Source: JBGTBQ01 sp041749275 (lineage in GTDB: Bacteria > Acidobacteriota > Blastocatellia > Pyrinomonadales > Pyrinomonadaceae). From it: DNA of 19,472 bases. A program made the translations under genes and the position numbers. Position 1 is the first letter of the stretch. Each line of letters begins with the position of its first letter. A model generated the notes under the pieces. That model did not search any database. It was not told where the DNA came from and saw only the letters and a list, made by a program, of their open reading frames with translations. Where the stretch lies: positions 1 through 19,472 of the forward strand of contig JBGTBQ010000129.1 in assembly GCA_041749275.1 (NCBI GenBank). Direction: 5' to 3'. This document shows, piece by piece, positions 1-6,630 of this stretch.

Positions 1-114
1 GTCAAAGCTGAGACGCCGCGCAAACTGCGGAACGCCTTGCAGCGTGCCTTTGCCAAAGTAACCTTGCAAGACATTCGTGGCTGGTTTCAGCATTGTGGTT
101 ATGCCGTTCCCTGA
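1..114 (+). CDS. IS630-family transposase, C-terminal end (partial)
   Basis: The first 37 codons, open at the window edge and ending in TGA, read as the tail of a DDE transposase. The ending, with a run like LQDIRGWFQHCGY, is the typical C-terminus of IS630-type (DDE_3 domain) transposases, which cut and paste the element into TA targets. Only the tail is visible, so whether the gene is intact, and where the left end of the element lies, cannot be judged. No adjoining partner gene is seen. The family call rests on the recognisable C-terminal motif alone. Confidence 0.7.
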   Translation, partial: VKAETPRKLRNALQRAFAKVTLQDIRGWFQHCGYAVP

Positions 115-268
115 ACACTCGACTCGAAAACGCTGTAAGCTATCGACGGTCTATGCATTAGCGATAGGCACAGACGGTAGCTTGTGCGGGCACATCCGGC
201 TGCGATAGACTTACCAAAGGGCGGTGGAATAAATCCGCCGCCCTTCATCTCTGCGAATTTATTATTGA
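115..268. other. Intergenic region after the IS630 transposase, with short inverted repeats
   Basis: No gene is seen. The stretch carries several short inverted repeats: CTATCG/CGATAG at about 140-175, and GTCTAT near 150 facing ATAGAC near 206. It probably holds the right end of the IS630-type element, but I could not fix a terminal inverted repeat or a TA duplication because the left end lies outside the window. Confidence 0.35.
217..245. terminator. Hairpin, terminator-like
   Basis: A 12-bp stem (AAGGGCGGTGGA with TCCGCCGCCCTT, one T-G wobble) encloses the loop ATAAA. It lies between the transposase end and the restriction gene. There is no long T run after it, so it may be a weak terminator or only a stable structure. 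Confidence 0.5.
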
Positions 269-1138
269 ATGATCGCAGTTAGAATCGGATGCATGTCGCA
301 AATGCTAGTCACTTTAACAAGCCCCGACAACACCCAATCCGTGCAGGTCGAACTTGACGGTGTTGACTCGGTTAAATATCAGCTCGTCTCTGACTCGCTG
401 GTTCAGGAGTTACAGCGCGAGAGAATTGCCTATGTCGCAGTCGGCAGAGCCATGTTGTTGGCTGTCGATTTATGCCCGAACGCCAACCCCGCCGATCTTT
501 GGGTGCATCTGATCTATCATCAGTATCGCAACCGCGCGGGGCGTTCGGATCAGAGTTGGAAGCGCGTTAGTGGCGACGCTTTCGAGTACGTGGTACGCAT
601 GATTTATGAGCCGCGTTTACATGCATCCGGTATCGTGTTCCGGCGCGCGACCGCGCAGGATGCCGTCGCATTAGGGTTGCGGGAGCTTGCTATCGGGGGT
701 TCTAAGACCGATCTGATTCTCGAACGTATAGACGACGGGACGAACACCGTTTTCGGTGTGGTACACTGTAAAGCGAGCCTCGCCGAACGCTTGTCGGACG
801 ATGCACCAGCCAGTAAGTCGTTAATTGATCGCGGGTACTGGTCTGTGGAAGCAACTATGGATGCCAAGATGTTCCCACCGCCGCACGGCGACGCCGTGGT
901 GCGCGGCGAGTTGCAGCGACCGCGTTCTGCCGATAGGGGCGGTGACAAGAGACGGTATTTTGAGGTCGCCGGTCAGTTCAGTGGTTGCTACTCCTTCAAT
1001 CTTCGGACGCCGCCCAGCACCAACGATCCAACACACAAAGCATTAATCCGCTCGTTATCTTTTAGCGAACAGCAGCCTGACATCTTCGTGCAGGATGTGG
1101 TAGCTGCGTCGAAAGTTCACCCACAGCAGGTACCTTAA
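269..1138 (+). CDS. Type II restriction endonuclease, BsaWI-like
   Basis: A 289-aa protein that would cut unmodified DNA. It has a PD-(D/E)XK-type core: Glu106 in a helix (SGDAFEYVV), Asp148 in SKTDLIL, then HCK with Lys168 in a beta strand (FGVVHCKASLAER). The order E..D..xCK and the following conserved-looking stretch (DAKMFPPPHGD) resemble the BsaWI restriction enzyme family, whose prototype cuts WCCGGW. The family is recognised by motif and recall, not by a search, and the target of this enzyme is inferred at most. It is convergent with the methyltransferase, and the two stop codons share TTAA at 1135-1138. The start is uncertain: ATG 269 lacks a Shine-Dalgarno sequence, and ATGs at 293 and 302 are alternatives. 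Confidence 0.72.
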   Translation: MIAVRIGCMSQMLVTLTSPDNTQSVQVELDGVDSVKYQLVSDSLVQELQRERIAYVAVGRAMLLAVDLCPNANPADLWVHLIYHQYRNRAGRSDQSWKRVSGDAFEYVVRMIYEPRLHASGIVFRRATAQDAVALGLRELAIGGSKTDLILERIDDGTNTVFGVVHCKASLAERLSDDAPASKSLIDRGYWSVEATMDAKMFPPPHGDAVVRGELQRPRSADRGGDKRRYFEVAGQFSGCYSFNLRTPPSTNDPTHKALIRSLSFSEQQPDIFVQDVVAASKVHPQQVP

Positions 1139-2406
1139 CGGCGGCGGTAAATCAGGATGTGTTCGACCGAGGTTCCGCCACCGTCTCCGCCTAAATTCGG
1201 GATTCTTTTCTTAGTTATTTCCCTCTTGTAATAGTGCTCCAATCCGAAGCCGAGCGCGTCCATGAGTTCCGATGTGATACGCCCGTTGTTGATGTGGGTG
1301 CGAGATAGCACACGGTCACCAATCACGATAATGGCACGCTCGCCGACTGCGCTCGTGATCCTGTCGAGTGCGTTGTAATAATCTAGGTAGAATAGCAGAG
1401 CTTGCCGGTAGTGGATTTTGTTCCGCTCTTTGATGACTGTGAGCACCTCGTCAAAGGTTTGCGATGGCAGCGATGTGATCCGTTCGCTGTCGAATGTGCC
1501 ACCTCCTAGAAACGACCGCCGTTGCTCTTTCAACTCATCGAGCGAATAGCCGATCCAAAAAAGCATGTTGCGGCTGAACTGAAAGTAGCCAACGCCGTTC
1601 GTGTCGTCAGCGTATGGTGGCGACGTGATCGCGGTGTGAAACCCACCCGGCACCTCTATCTGCCGCGCATCACGCAGTTCGACGCCGGCGAAACTCCCTA
1701 CGGGGAGCTGCGCGACGCGGGTGATAGCCAACTCCGCACGCCGGCGGAACGCGCTGAACACGTCGGGTCGGAATCGTTCTAAATCCCTCCCTTGCAGTTT
1801 GCGTAAGCGGACTTCTCCCCGGTAGGTCAACATAGAGTCACGCGCCGTCGCGGAGAGCACGACCCGGAACAGCTCGCGGAGCTTCACATCCACCGTGTGG
1901 TGGATGACTGAGCGCAGAGCACTGAGAGGAATGAGCGATTCATCGGTGTACCAATAGCGGATCATCTCTGGTACGTCGCTGGTGGGCACCTTACAAGTTG
2001 TGGCTTCGTCGATGATGCGCTGGTACTCGCACCGGCTGAACCGCTCAGCTATGTGCCGTGTCTTAACGCGCGAAATCAACACGGCGAGCGGGTTGATGTC
2101 ATAACCCTCGGCTCGCCGCCCGTTTAGGATTGCTTCTACAAGAACCCCACCACCGCCGCAGAACGGGTCGAGTACCATCTCCCCGGCAGGCACATAGTGG
2201 GTGATAAGCGTGTTAGCCAGCGGAGGATTGATCGCGGCGATATAAGGATGAAGCGCGTGGGTGGCATGCTGCGTTTCCCTACCAGCGAATTTGAAGTCAG
2301 CGACTCCGGTGATCGGTGGGTGGGCGTTTGCGCCTTCATCATCGAATCCTGTCAGGAGCGGTTGTGTATTGAAGGTCGTAATCTCTCTGATCGGTGATAG
2401 CGGCAT
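1135..2406 (-). CDS. DNA methyltransferase of the restriction-modification pair (SPPY type, N4-cytosine or N6-adenine)
   Basis: A 423-aa SAM-dependent DNA methylase that would protect the host from the facing endonuclease. Motif I is LDPFCGGGG (residues 80-87), followed by YDINPLA (motif II region), and the catalytic motif IV is TSPPY (261-265). SPPY is commonest in N4-cytosine enzymes; the I-before-IV order resembles TRM11-like or gamma-type amino methylases. The start at ATG 2406 is preferred because GGGAG lies 7 nt upstream. An in-frame GTG at 2454 would add 16 residues, and an in-frame TGA at 2461-2463 limits the ORF. The IS1595 element sits 79 bp upstream and separates the gene from a promoter-like sequence at 3294-3322. 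The modified base and the target are not known. Confidence 0.82.
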   Translation of the reverse strand: MPLSPIREITTFNTQPLLTGFDDEGANAHPPITGVADFKFAGRETQHATHALHPYIAAINPPLANTLITHYVPAGEMVLDPFCGGGGVLVEAILNGRRAEGYDINPLAVLISRVKTRHIAERFSRCEYQRIIDEATTCKVPTSDVPEMIRYWYTDESLIPLSALRSVIHHTVDVKLRELFRVVLSATARDSMLTYRGEVRLRKLQGRDLERFRPDVFSAFRRRAELAITRVAQLPVGSFAGVELRDARQIEVPGGFHTAITSPPYADDTNGVGYFQFSRNMLFWIGYSLDELKEQRRSFLGGGTFDSERITSLPSQTFDEVLTVIKERNKIHYRQALLFYLDYYNALDRITSAVGERAIIVIGDRVLSRTHINNGRITSELMDALGFGLEHYYKREITKKRIPNLGGDGGGTSVEHILIYRRR

Positions 2407-2477
2407 TAAGGTTCTCCCAACAATTTGCAAAAACTTATGACGAGATGCCATCACCGTGCGTCATAGCACTCCATATA

Positions 2478-2485
2478 TATTTCTT
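2478..2485. repeat. Left target-site duplication of the IS1595 element (TATTTCTT)
   Basis: Eight bases identical to 3222-3229 directly outside the other inverted repeat. This marks the insertion site. Confidence 0.92.
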
Positions 2486-3221
2486 GGGTCATGACTAGAT
2501 AGCGAAGGCTGACCTAGTGATTTTCAGCAGGAGTTGATAGAGGTCTTCATCACGATGATTGAACCTGAACTCACACTCCTTCAGATGCAAGTAAAAGGTT
2601 GAGCGGCTCATCCCCTTGAACTTGACGAGTCGCGTTTTAGCGATGCCCCAGAAGCCTTCGATGCCATTGATATGGCTGTTGCCGCGCACGAACTCATCGC
2701 GGTTATGCCGTACCCGGTAATGCTTCTTGTAGCCCATGTCAACGATGCCGTCGTAGGAGCGAAAGCCGTCCGTATGAATCGTCGCCGAAAGCTCGACCCG
2801 TCCCCGAATAATGGCTTGCAACTGGGCTTTCGTGCAGTTCGGGACGATCTCGGTGAACACGCGGCCATTACGTTTGTAGATGCCGAAGACGATGGTCTTG
2901 CCGCGTGCGCCGCGCCCCCTCTTGCCACGCACCCGGCGAGCGCCGAAGTAGCTTTCATCGAGTTCGACCTCGCCGGAAAAAGGCGACTCGCGCTCACAGT
3001 AGGCAGCCACTGCTTGCCGAATCAAGCGCAAGTAACGGTTAACCGTATTGCGGTTCAAGGCCGTCAGAGTGGCGATCTGCGTGGCCGTCAAATCGAGTGC
3101 AAAGAGCTTGAGCAACTGCCGGAATTTCGCACGAGAAATTCGTGCGCGGACAAATCGCTTGGAACTGTCTGCCATGACTTAGTTTAACGCCAATTCAATC
3201 GCCGTTATCTAGTCATGACCC
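2486..3221 (-). mobile_element. Complete IS1595-family insertion sequence (736 bp)
   Basis: The ends are inverted repeats: GGGTCATGACTAGATAGCG at 2486-2504, and the same sequence with one change (A for G) read inward from 3221. The element is flanked by a perfect 8-bp direct repeat, TATTTCTT, at 2478-2485 and 3222-3229. Eight-bp duplications are the rule for IS1595. One transposase ORF fills it, and its stop codon lies inside the left inverted repeat. Intact ends, an intact ORF and a perfect duplication point to a recent, possibly still active, insertion. Confidence 0.93.
2495..3175 (-). CDS. IS1595-family transposase (IS1016-like size)
   Basis: A 226-aa DDE transposase with an ISXO2-like domain. 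An N-terminal helix-turn-helix region (about residues 14-55, ATQIATLTALNRNTVNRYL) is followed by the catalytic core: Asp73 in VELDESYFG, Asp136 in IHTDGF and Glu173 in HINGIEGFWG, with Lys180 downstream. There is no N-terminal zinc ribbon, which fits the short IS1016-type group of the family. The gene fills the element, so it is probably functional. The start has no clear Shine-Dalgarno sequence. It runs in the same direction as the methyltransferase, so read-through from this gene could transcribe the methylase. Confidence 0.92.
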   Translation of the reverse strand: MADSSKRFVRARISRAKFRQLLKLFALDLTATQIATLTALNRNTVNRYLRLIRQAVAAYCERESPFSGEVELDESYFGARRVRGKRGRGARGKTIVFGIYKRNGRVFTEIVPNCTKAQLQAIIRGRVELSATIHTDGFRSYDGIVDMGYKKHYRVRHNRDEFVRGNSHINGIEGFWGIAKTRLVKFKGMSRSTFYLHLKECEFRFNHRDEDLYQLLLKITRSAFAI

Positions 3222-3229
3222 TATTTCTT
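3222..3229. repeat. Right target-site duplication of the IS1595 element (TATTTCTT)
   Basis: Eight bases identical to 2478-2485. Removing the element and one copy restores an intergenic sequence in which the XRE gene stop and the methyltransferase start are about 200 bp apart. Confidence 0.92.
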
Positions 3230-3293
3230 TTAGTAGCCGGATTGATAACATTTTCGTCGAGTCAGAATTTTTGTTCGGTAGCCATCGTGTCCT

Positions 3294-3322
3294 GTTATAA
3301 CTCTCATCAGATCATTCAGCAA
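3294..3322 (-). promoter_or_regulatory. Putative promoter once upstream of the methyltransferase
   Basis: On the minus strand, TTGCTG (3322-3317) and TATAAC (3299-3294) are separated by 17 bp. The -10 is good and the -35 weak. It points toward the methyltransferase but is now cut off from it by the IS1595 element. This is an inference from spacing and consensus only. Confidence 0.35.
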
Positions 3323-3347
3323 ACACCAAGTTTCGACGGCAATGACG

Positions 3348-3647
3348 TCAGGGTGCTTTCTTTCTAAGCCCCATGCTCTTCTTCCTAACTGGCATTATTT
3401 CAGGTAAGTCCAGCCCATCGTCAATCAACACTTCAACGTAAAGATTCGCCGCCCGCGCATACTCCAGCAGGACAGGAAGCGGCGGCTCACGTTCTCCACG
3501 TTCGTAGCCGGAAATGGTGGAGCGAATAGTCCAATCATTAAGCCCCAACCGCCTAAGCATTTCATTCTGTGAAAGTCCGAGTGCCATCCTAATCTGCTGA
3601 AGTTTCTCCGGGAGACGCGCCGGCTTCGGTCTAGGTGTCAAACCCAT
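3348..3647 (-). CDS. XRE-family helix-turn-helix transcriptional regulator
   Basis: A 99-aa DNA-binding protein. Residues about 14-70 form a Cro/C1-type HTH (LGLSQNEMLRRLGL..TISGYERGEREPPLPVL), followed by a short basic tail (RKKSMGLRKKAP). The start at ATG 3647 has a strong Shine-Dalgarno GGAGG 8 nt upstream; an earlier ATG at 3686 would add 13 residues but has a weak site. A 22-bp palindrome at 3698-3719 is a likely operator for self-control. Before the IS1595 insertion the gene lay about 200 bp upstream of the methyltransferase on the same strand, so a role as controller of the restriction-modification genes is possible but unproven. Otherwise it may be a free-standing regulator. Confidence 0.8.
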   Translation of the reverse strand: MGLTPRPKPARLPEKLQQIRMALGLSQNEMLRRLGLNDWTIRSTISGYERGEREPPLPVLLEYARAANLYVEVLIDDGLDLPEIMPVRKKSMGLRKKAP

Positions 3648-3697
3648 CAGGATATCCTCCAGATGGGCTTTACATTGGGTAGACATTTTTCTTGACT

Positions 3698-3719
3698 CTT
3701 AGTACGAAATCGTCCTAAG
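3698..3719. promoter_or_regulatory. 22-bp palindrome, probable XRE operator
   Basis: Half-sites CTTAGTACGA and TCGTCCTAAG face each other across a central AA. Ten of eleven base pairs are symmetric outside the central pair. The palindrome lies 51 bp upstream of the preferred XRE start and in the divergent gap toward the plus-strand gene at 3876. Size, symmetry and position fit a dimeric Cro-type regulator site; binding is inferred. Confidence 0.6.
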
Positions 3720-3739
3720 CTGCCTTTGTCATCTGAAAG

Positions 3740-3773
3740 CGCCGTAAGAACAACCCTTAGCGGGTTTACGGCG
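3740..3773. other. Two-step hairpin in the divergent intergenic region
   Basis: CGCCGTAA pairs with TTACGGCG (8 bp), with an inner ACCC/GGGT stem. It lies about 100 nt upstream of the gene at 3876 and could be a leader structure of that mRNA or of the divergent transcript. No T tract follows. Confidence 0.4.
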
Positions 3774-3875
3774 ACGTCCGTCAAATTTCAGGACACTCCC
3801 GATCCATCAGTACGACCATCGTTTCGGCTAACAGAATATCACGGGCAGACCCTTATCCGGCACACGGAGGAGACC

Positions 3876-4271
3876 ATGCGATACGCTTCAATCCGCAAAC
3901 TAAGCCTTGTGACCTTCATACTTCTTCTACTGCCAGTGCTAACGACGGCACAACAGGAAAGTAAGGTTATCCGCGTCAAGTTCGCCACAGGCGCGACTTC
4001 ACGAACATATAAGGGCAGCGTTTCACATTCGGTGAATACCTACCTTGTGAGCGCCCGCAAAGGACAAAGGATGTCTATCATGATTACGTCGCCCAATAAT
4101 CGAGCCGTCTTCTCAATTAGCCAACAGCTTGAGCCGGACACTGATCCGATTGAGATTGCCACCGAGCGGAAACGATGGACGAGCAAACTGGATACTACGG
4201 GCGACTACGACATCAGCGTCGGCGCGGAACGCAGCGTGGCAACCTACACGCTGACAATCACTGTGAAATAG
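3876..4271 (+). CDS. Secreted small beta-sandwich protein, resembling lysozyme-inhibitor/PPC-like domains
   Basis: A 131-aa protein with a clear signal peptide (hydrophobic residues about 9-23, likely cleavage after TTA, residue 25), so it probably acts in the periplasm or outside the cell. The mature part (VKFATGATSRTYKGSV..., AGQ-like KGQRMSIMI, GDYDISVGAERSVATYTLTITV) resembles the short beta-sandwich domains of PPC type and g-type lysozyme inhibitor (PliI-like) proteins. This is fold-level recall, not proof of inhibition. ATG 3876 is chosen because GGAGGAG lies just upstream and the signal peptide begins there; the ORF is open further upstream to 3726 without translation signals. It is followed after 11 bp by the lipoprotein gene and probably forms an operon with it. 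Confidence 0.68.
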   Translation: MRYASIRKLSLVTFILLLLPVLTTAQQESKVIRVKFATGATSRTYKGSVSHSVNTYLVSARKGQRMSIMITSPNNRAVFSISQQLEPDTDPIEIATERKRWTSKLDTTGDYDISVGAERSVATYTLTITVK

Positions 4272-4282
4272 GGAGGGCGCGT

Positions 4283-4633
4283 ATGTCGCTGCATAAAATC
4301 AAAGTATTCGCCATCGTCATTACCGTGTTGCTGGTTATCGGTTGTACATCCCTCGCATCCAAGCCGGATGTATCCGACGCGCGGAAGTTCTTTGAACAGC
4401 AGGCGCAGTTCATAAGCGGTAATGCTCGCGTTAACGAGTTCAAGAAACTGAATGGTGTTGATCTTAATGACCGCGAGTACCGCTTGGACTGGGAAGCAGA
4501 AATAGAGTACCTGCGCGATATCCGAAGTCTCGTCGGTCTCGCGCATAAAAAAGGCGAAATCCAACGAGTAAGAGGCTCGTACACTTTCGAGATGACCGAG
4601 AAGGGGTGGGATTTCAAGCGGCAGCAACCGTAG
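4283..4633 (+). CDS. Hypothetical lipoprotein
   Basis: A 116-aa protein with a lipoprotein signal. The hydrophobic stretch at residues 7-20 ends in the lipobox VIGC (Cys21), so the mature protein should be lipid-anchored in the envelope. The remainder is small and charged (WEAEIEYL, MTEKGWDFKRQ) and matches no family I recognise. The start at ATG 4283 has GGGAGG 7 nt upstream. It begins 11 bp after the preceding secreted-protein gene and ends 34 bp before the next, so all three are likely co-transcribed. Confidence 0.65.
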   Translation: MSLHKIKVFAIVITVLLVIGCTSLASKPDVSDARKFFEQQAQFISGNARVNEFKKLNGVDLNDREYRLDWEAEIEYLRDIRSLVGLAHKKGEIQRVRGSYTFEMTEKGWDFKRQQP

Positions 4634-4667
4634 TGTTTCCGACGTTTTATTAACCGGAAGTGATCAC

Positions 4668-5111
4668 ATGAGCAGATGGGTGCGTGTTCGGATTGACGAT
4701 GATAATGGCGAAGGGGCTGGCTGTATAGGCTGTCTTGCTTTAGCATTTGGAGTGTTTATTCTCATCTTCATATGCTCTTTCGGTAGCATCATCTATAAAC
4801 GCTATACCGACTGGCGAATAGAATCTCACCGCGTCTGGTTAACACCCGAGGCTCTAGATTTATATGTCGGACAGTATGATTACAACGGGCGGTATCGTAT
4901 TACCCTCGAAAGACGAGGCAATAGGTTATTCAATAAATCGGAAGAGGAGTTCTGCGAACTGATGCCCATCTCGGAAAGCGAGTTCGTTTATAGGAATTGC
5001 GTCAATGGATTTACCGGACAGGCACGGTTCGCTAAAAACGCACATGGACAGATGGTCATGCTCATCACACATAAAGATGGTCGGGAAGATCGCGCTGCAC
5101 GATTAAAATAG
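4668..5111 (+). CDS. Membrane-anchored protein with DUF3471-like domain
   Basis: A 147-aa protein with one transmembrane segment (about residues 19-43) and an outer C-terminal domain. Residues about 62-146 (LDLYVGQYDYNGRYRITLERRGNRLF ... FVYRN, then a HKDGRE stretch) resemble the small beta-barrel DUF3471 domain that is often fused to the C-terminus of serine hydrolases; here it stands alone behind a membrane anchor. The function is unknown. It is the third gene of the small envelope-protein cluster. Upstream GGAAGTGA is a weak ribosome site. A hairpin at 5119-5139 follows the stop. Confidence 0.62.
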   Translation: MSRWVRVRIDDDNGEGAGCIGCLALAFGVFILIFICSFGSIIYKRYTDWRIESHRVWLTPEALDLYVGQYDYNGRYRITLERRGNRLFNKSEEEFCELMPISESEFVYRNCVNGFTGQARFAKNAHGQMVMLITHKDGREDRAARLK

Positions 5112-5118
5112 ATAGTTC

Positions 5119-5139
5119 CGGGATGACTGCAGCATCCCG
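5119..5139 (+). terminator. Short hairpin after the DUF3471-like gene
   Basis: CGGGATG pairs with CATCCCG around a 7-nt loop, 7 bp after the stop at 5111. It lacks a T run. The stronger terminator at 5188 probably ends the transcript. Confidence 0.4.
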
Positions 5140-5187
5140 TGGCACGGCGCGCTGGCTTGGGTGGGGAGCGTGAACCATGCCGAAAAG

Positions 5188-5225
5188 CCGCCGCGACTCG
5201 AGGGGAAGTCGCGGCGGTCTTTCTT
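5188..5225. terminator. Bidirectional Rho-independent terminator
   Basis: An 11-bp GC-rich perfect stem, CCGCCGCGACT/AGTCGCGGCGG, with an 8-nt loop. TCTTTCTT follows on the plus strand, and a TTTT (from AAAA at 5183-5186) follows on the minus strand. It sits between the converging envelope cluster and pilus operon and can serve both. Confidence 0.85.
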
Positions 5226-5242
5226 ATCTAGGAGCTTCGGTG

Positions 5243-5303
5243 CGAACGAATCAAACCGAAGGATGCGAACGAATCAAACCTAATCCGACGAACGAATCAA
5301 ACC
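5243..5303. repeat. Three 15-bp direct repeats with a 23-bp period
   Basis: CGAACGAATCAAACC occurs exactly at 5243-5257, 5266-5280 and 5289-5303, each start 23 bp after the last. The 8-bp spacers differ. The repeats lie 11 bp after the pilC stop codon, between it and the terminator, so they are probably transcribed in the 3' untranslated region of the pilus mRNA. Confidence 0.9.
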
Positions 5304-5314
5304 AACTTAAGTGT

Positions 5315-6544
5315 CTAGTTGCCCTGCGCCATCTTGCCGATGAGGGTGAAGAGCGGCAGGTACATGGCGATTACGATGGCGCCGATGGTGACGCCGAGGA
5401 AACCGATCATCACGGGTTCGATGAGCGTCAGGAGGCCGGCAATGGCCGCATCAACTTCCTGCTCGTAGAAGTCCGCGATCTTGCCGAGCATGGCGTCGAG
5501 AGCGCCCGTCTGCTCGCCGATGCCGATCATCTGCGAGACCATGTTGGGGAAGACCTCCGATGCCCGAAGCGGCTCGGCGAAGCTCTCGCCGCGTTCGACG
5601 CCGAAGCGAATCTTGGTGATCGCATCTTCGAGAACGACGTTGCCGGAGGTGCGCGCCGTGATGTCGAGCGACTGAAGAATCGGCACGCCCGAAGAGAGCA
5701 GCGTGGAGAGCGTGCGCGAGAAGCGCGCGACGGCGATCTTGCGGAGGATGAGGCCGATGATGGGCAGCTTCAACATCAGCCCATCCAACAGGCGACGGCC
5801 CTTCGGCGTCTTGTAGTAAGCGCGGATACCGATCACCACGGCGACGATGACGCCGAGGATGATGAGGCCGCCGATGCCGGCGAGGAAGTCCGAGATGCCG
5901 ACGACGATGCGCGTCGGGAGCGGAAGCTGCTCGCCGGGGCCGAGCAGGCCGATAAAGATGTTCTGGAACGAAGGGATGACGAAGACCATAATCACCGCCA
6001 CCACGGCGATGGCAATGACGATGACCGCCGACGGATAGATCAGGGCCGAGATCACGTCGCGCCGCAGCTTGACGATCTTCTCGATGTAGGTTGACAGGCG
6101 TTGGAGGATGAGGTCGAGAATACCGCCCGTCTCGCCCGCTTCGACCATGTTGACGAAGAGTTGATCGAAGACTTTCAAGTGGCGTCCCATCGCGGTCGCC
6201 AGCGTCGAGCCTTCCTCCACGTCCTGCCGCACCTGCGTCAAGACCTGAGCGAAATACTTGTTGTCCTGCTGCTGCGCGAGAATGTCGAGGCACTGCACGA
6301 GAGGCAGGCCCGCGTCAATCATCACGGAGAACTGGCGCGTGAAGATGGCGAGTTCCTTGCTCTTCACCTTTTTGCGCGAGCCGAGCTTGGGGACGGCGAT
6401 CTCGCGTCCCTTCTCCTTGACGGAGGTGAGCATCACCTGCTCACGACGTAGGAGCTGGCGCAACATATCGCGGCTGTCGGCCATCCGCTCGCCGACGATC
6501 ACCTCGCCGCCCCGGTTGCGGCCTTTGAAAACATATGTGGGCAT
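5315..6544 (-). CDS. pilC: Type IV pilus inner-membrane platform protein PilC (T2SS GspF family)
   Basis: A 409-aa inner-membrane protein of the GspF/PilC family that links the pilus ATPases to the growing fibre. It shows the family's two homologous halves: a first cytoplasmic domain (IFTRQFSVMIDAGLPLVQCL, about 66-86) with EAGETGG near 137, then hydrophobic segments at about 163-193 and 215-240. The second domain (FSRTLSTLLSSGVPILQSL, near 278, with GEQTGALDAML) is followed by a last membrane segment at about 372-402. The N-terminal Y-x-F-KGR-like start is also typical. Length is normal. A GGAG lies about 9 nt before the start. It is the last gene of the minus-strand pilus operon, 86 bp after pilT. 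Confidence 0.95.
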   Translation of the reverse strand: MPTYVFKGRNRGGEVIVGERMADSRDMLRQLLRREQVMLTSVKEKGREIAVPKLGSRKKVKSKELAIFTRQFSVMIDAGLPLVQCLDILAQQQDNKYFAQVLTQVRQDVEEGSTLATAMGRHLKVFDQLFVNMVEAGETGGILDLILQRLSTYIEKIVKLRRDVISALIYPSAVIVIAIAVVAVIMVFVIPSFQNIFIGLLGPGEQLPLPTRIVVGISDFLAGIGGLIILGVIVAVVIGIRAYYKTPKGRRLLDGLMLKLPIIGLILRKIAVARFSRTLSTLLSSGVPILQSLDITARTSGNVVLEDAITKIRFGVERGESFAEPLRASEVFPNMVSQMIGIGEQTGALDAMLGKIADFYEQEVDAAIAGLLTLIEPVMIGFLGVTIGAIVIAMYLPLFTLIGKMAQGN

Positions 6545-6630
6545 TTCTCGGAACTCCTGAAATGATGTGTATTCAGTGATGTGTGATGAGTAAGAAGTGT
6601 TGTTTAGCGCTCATCACTGGCTACCGCGAT

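Noticed and set aside
2672..3187. Plus-strand ORF of 171 codons across the IS1595 transposase
   Set aside because: It is antisense to an intact, recognisable transposase and shows no domain of its own.
3726..3875. Upstream extension of the secreted-protein gene to 3726
   Set aside because: The strong ribosome site and the signal peptide both point to ATG 3876; the extension overlaps a hairpin and has no start signals.
5243..5303. Direct repeats considered as a mini CRISPR array
   Set aside because: Repeats of 15 bp with 8-bp spacers are far too short for any CRISPR type.
5177..6094. Plus-strand ORF of 305 codons opposite pilC
   Set aside because: Its composition is dominated by Asp, Glu, Arg and His, as expected of an antisense reading of a GC-rich gene, and it runs through the terminator at 5188.
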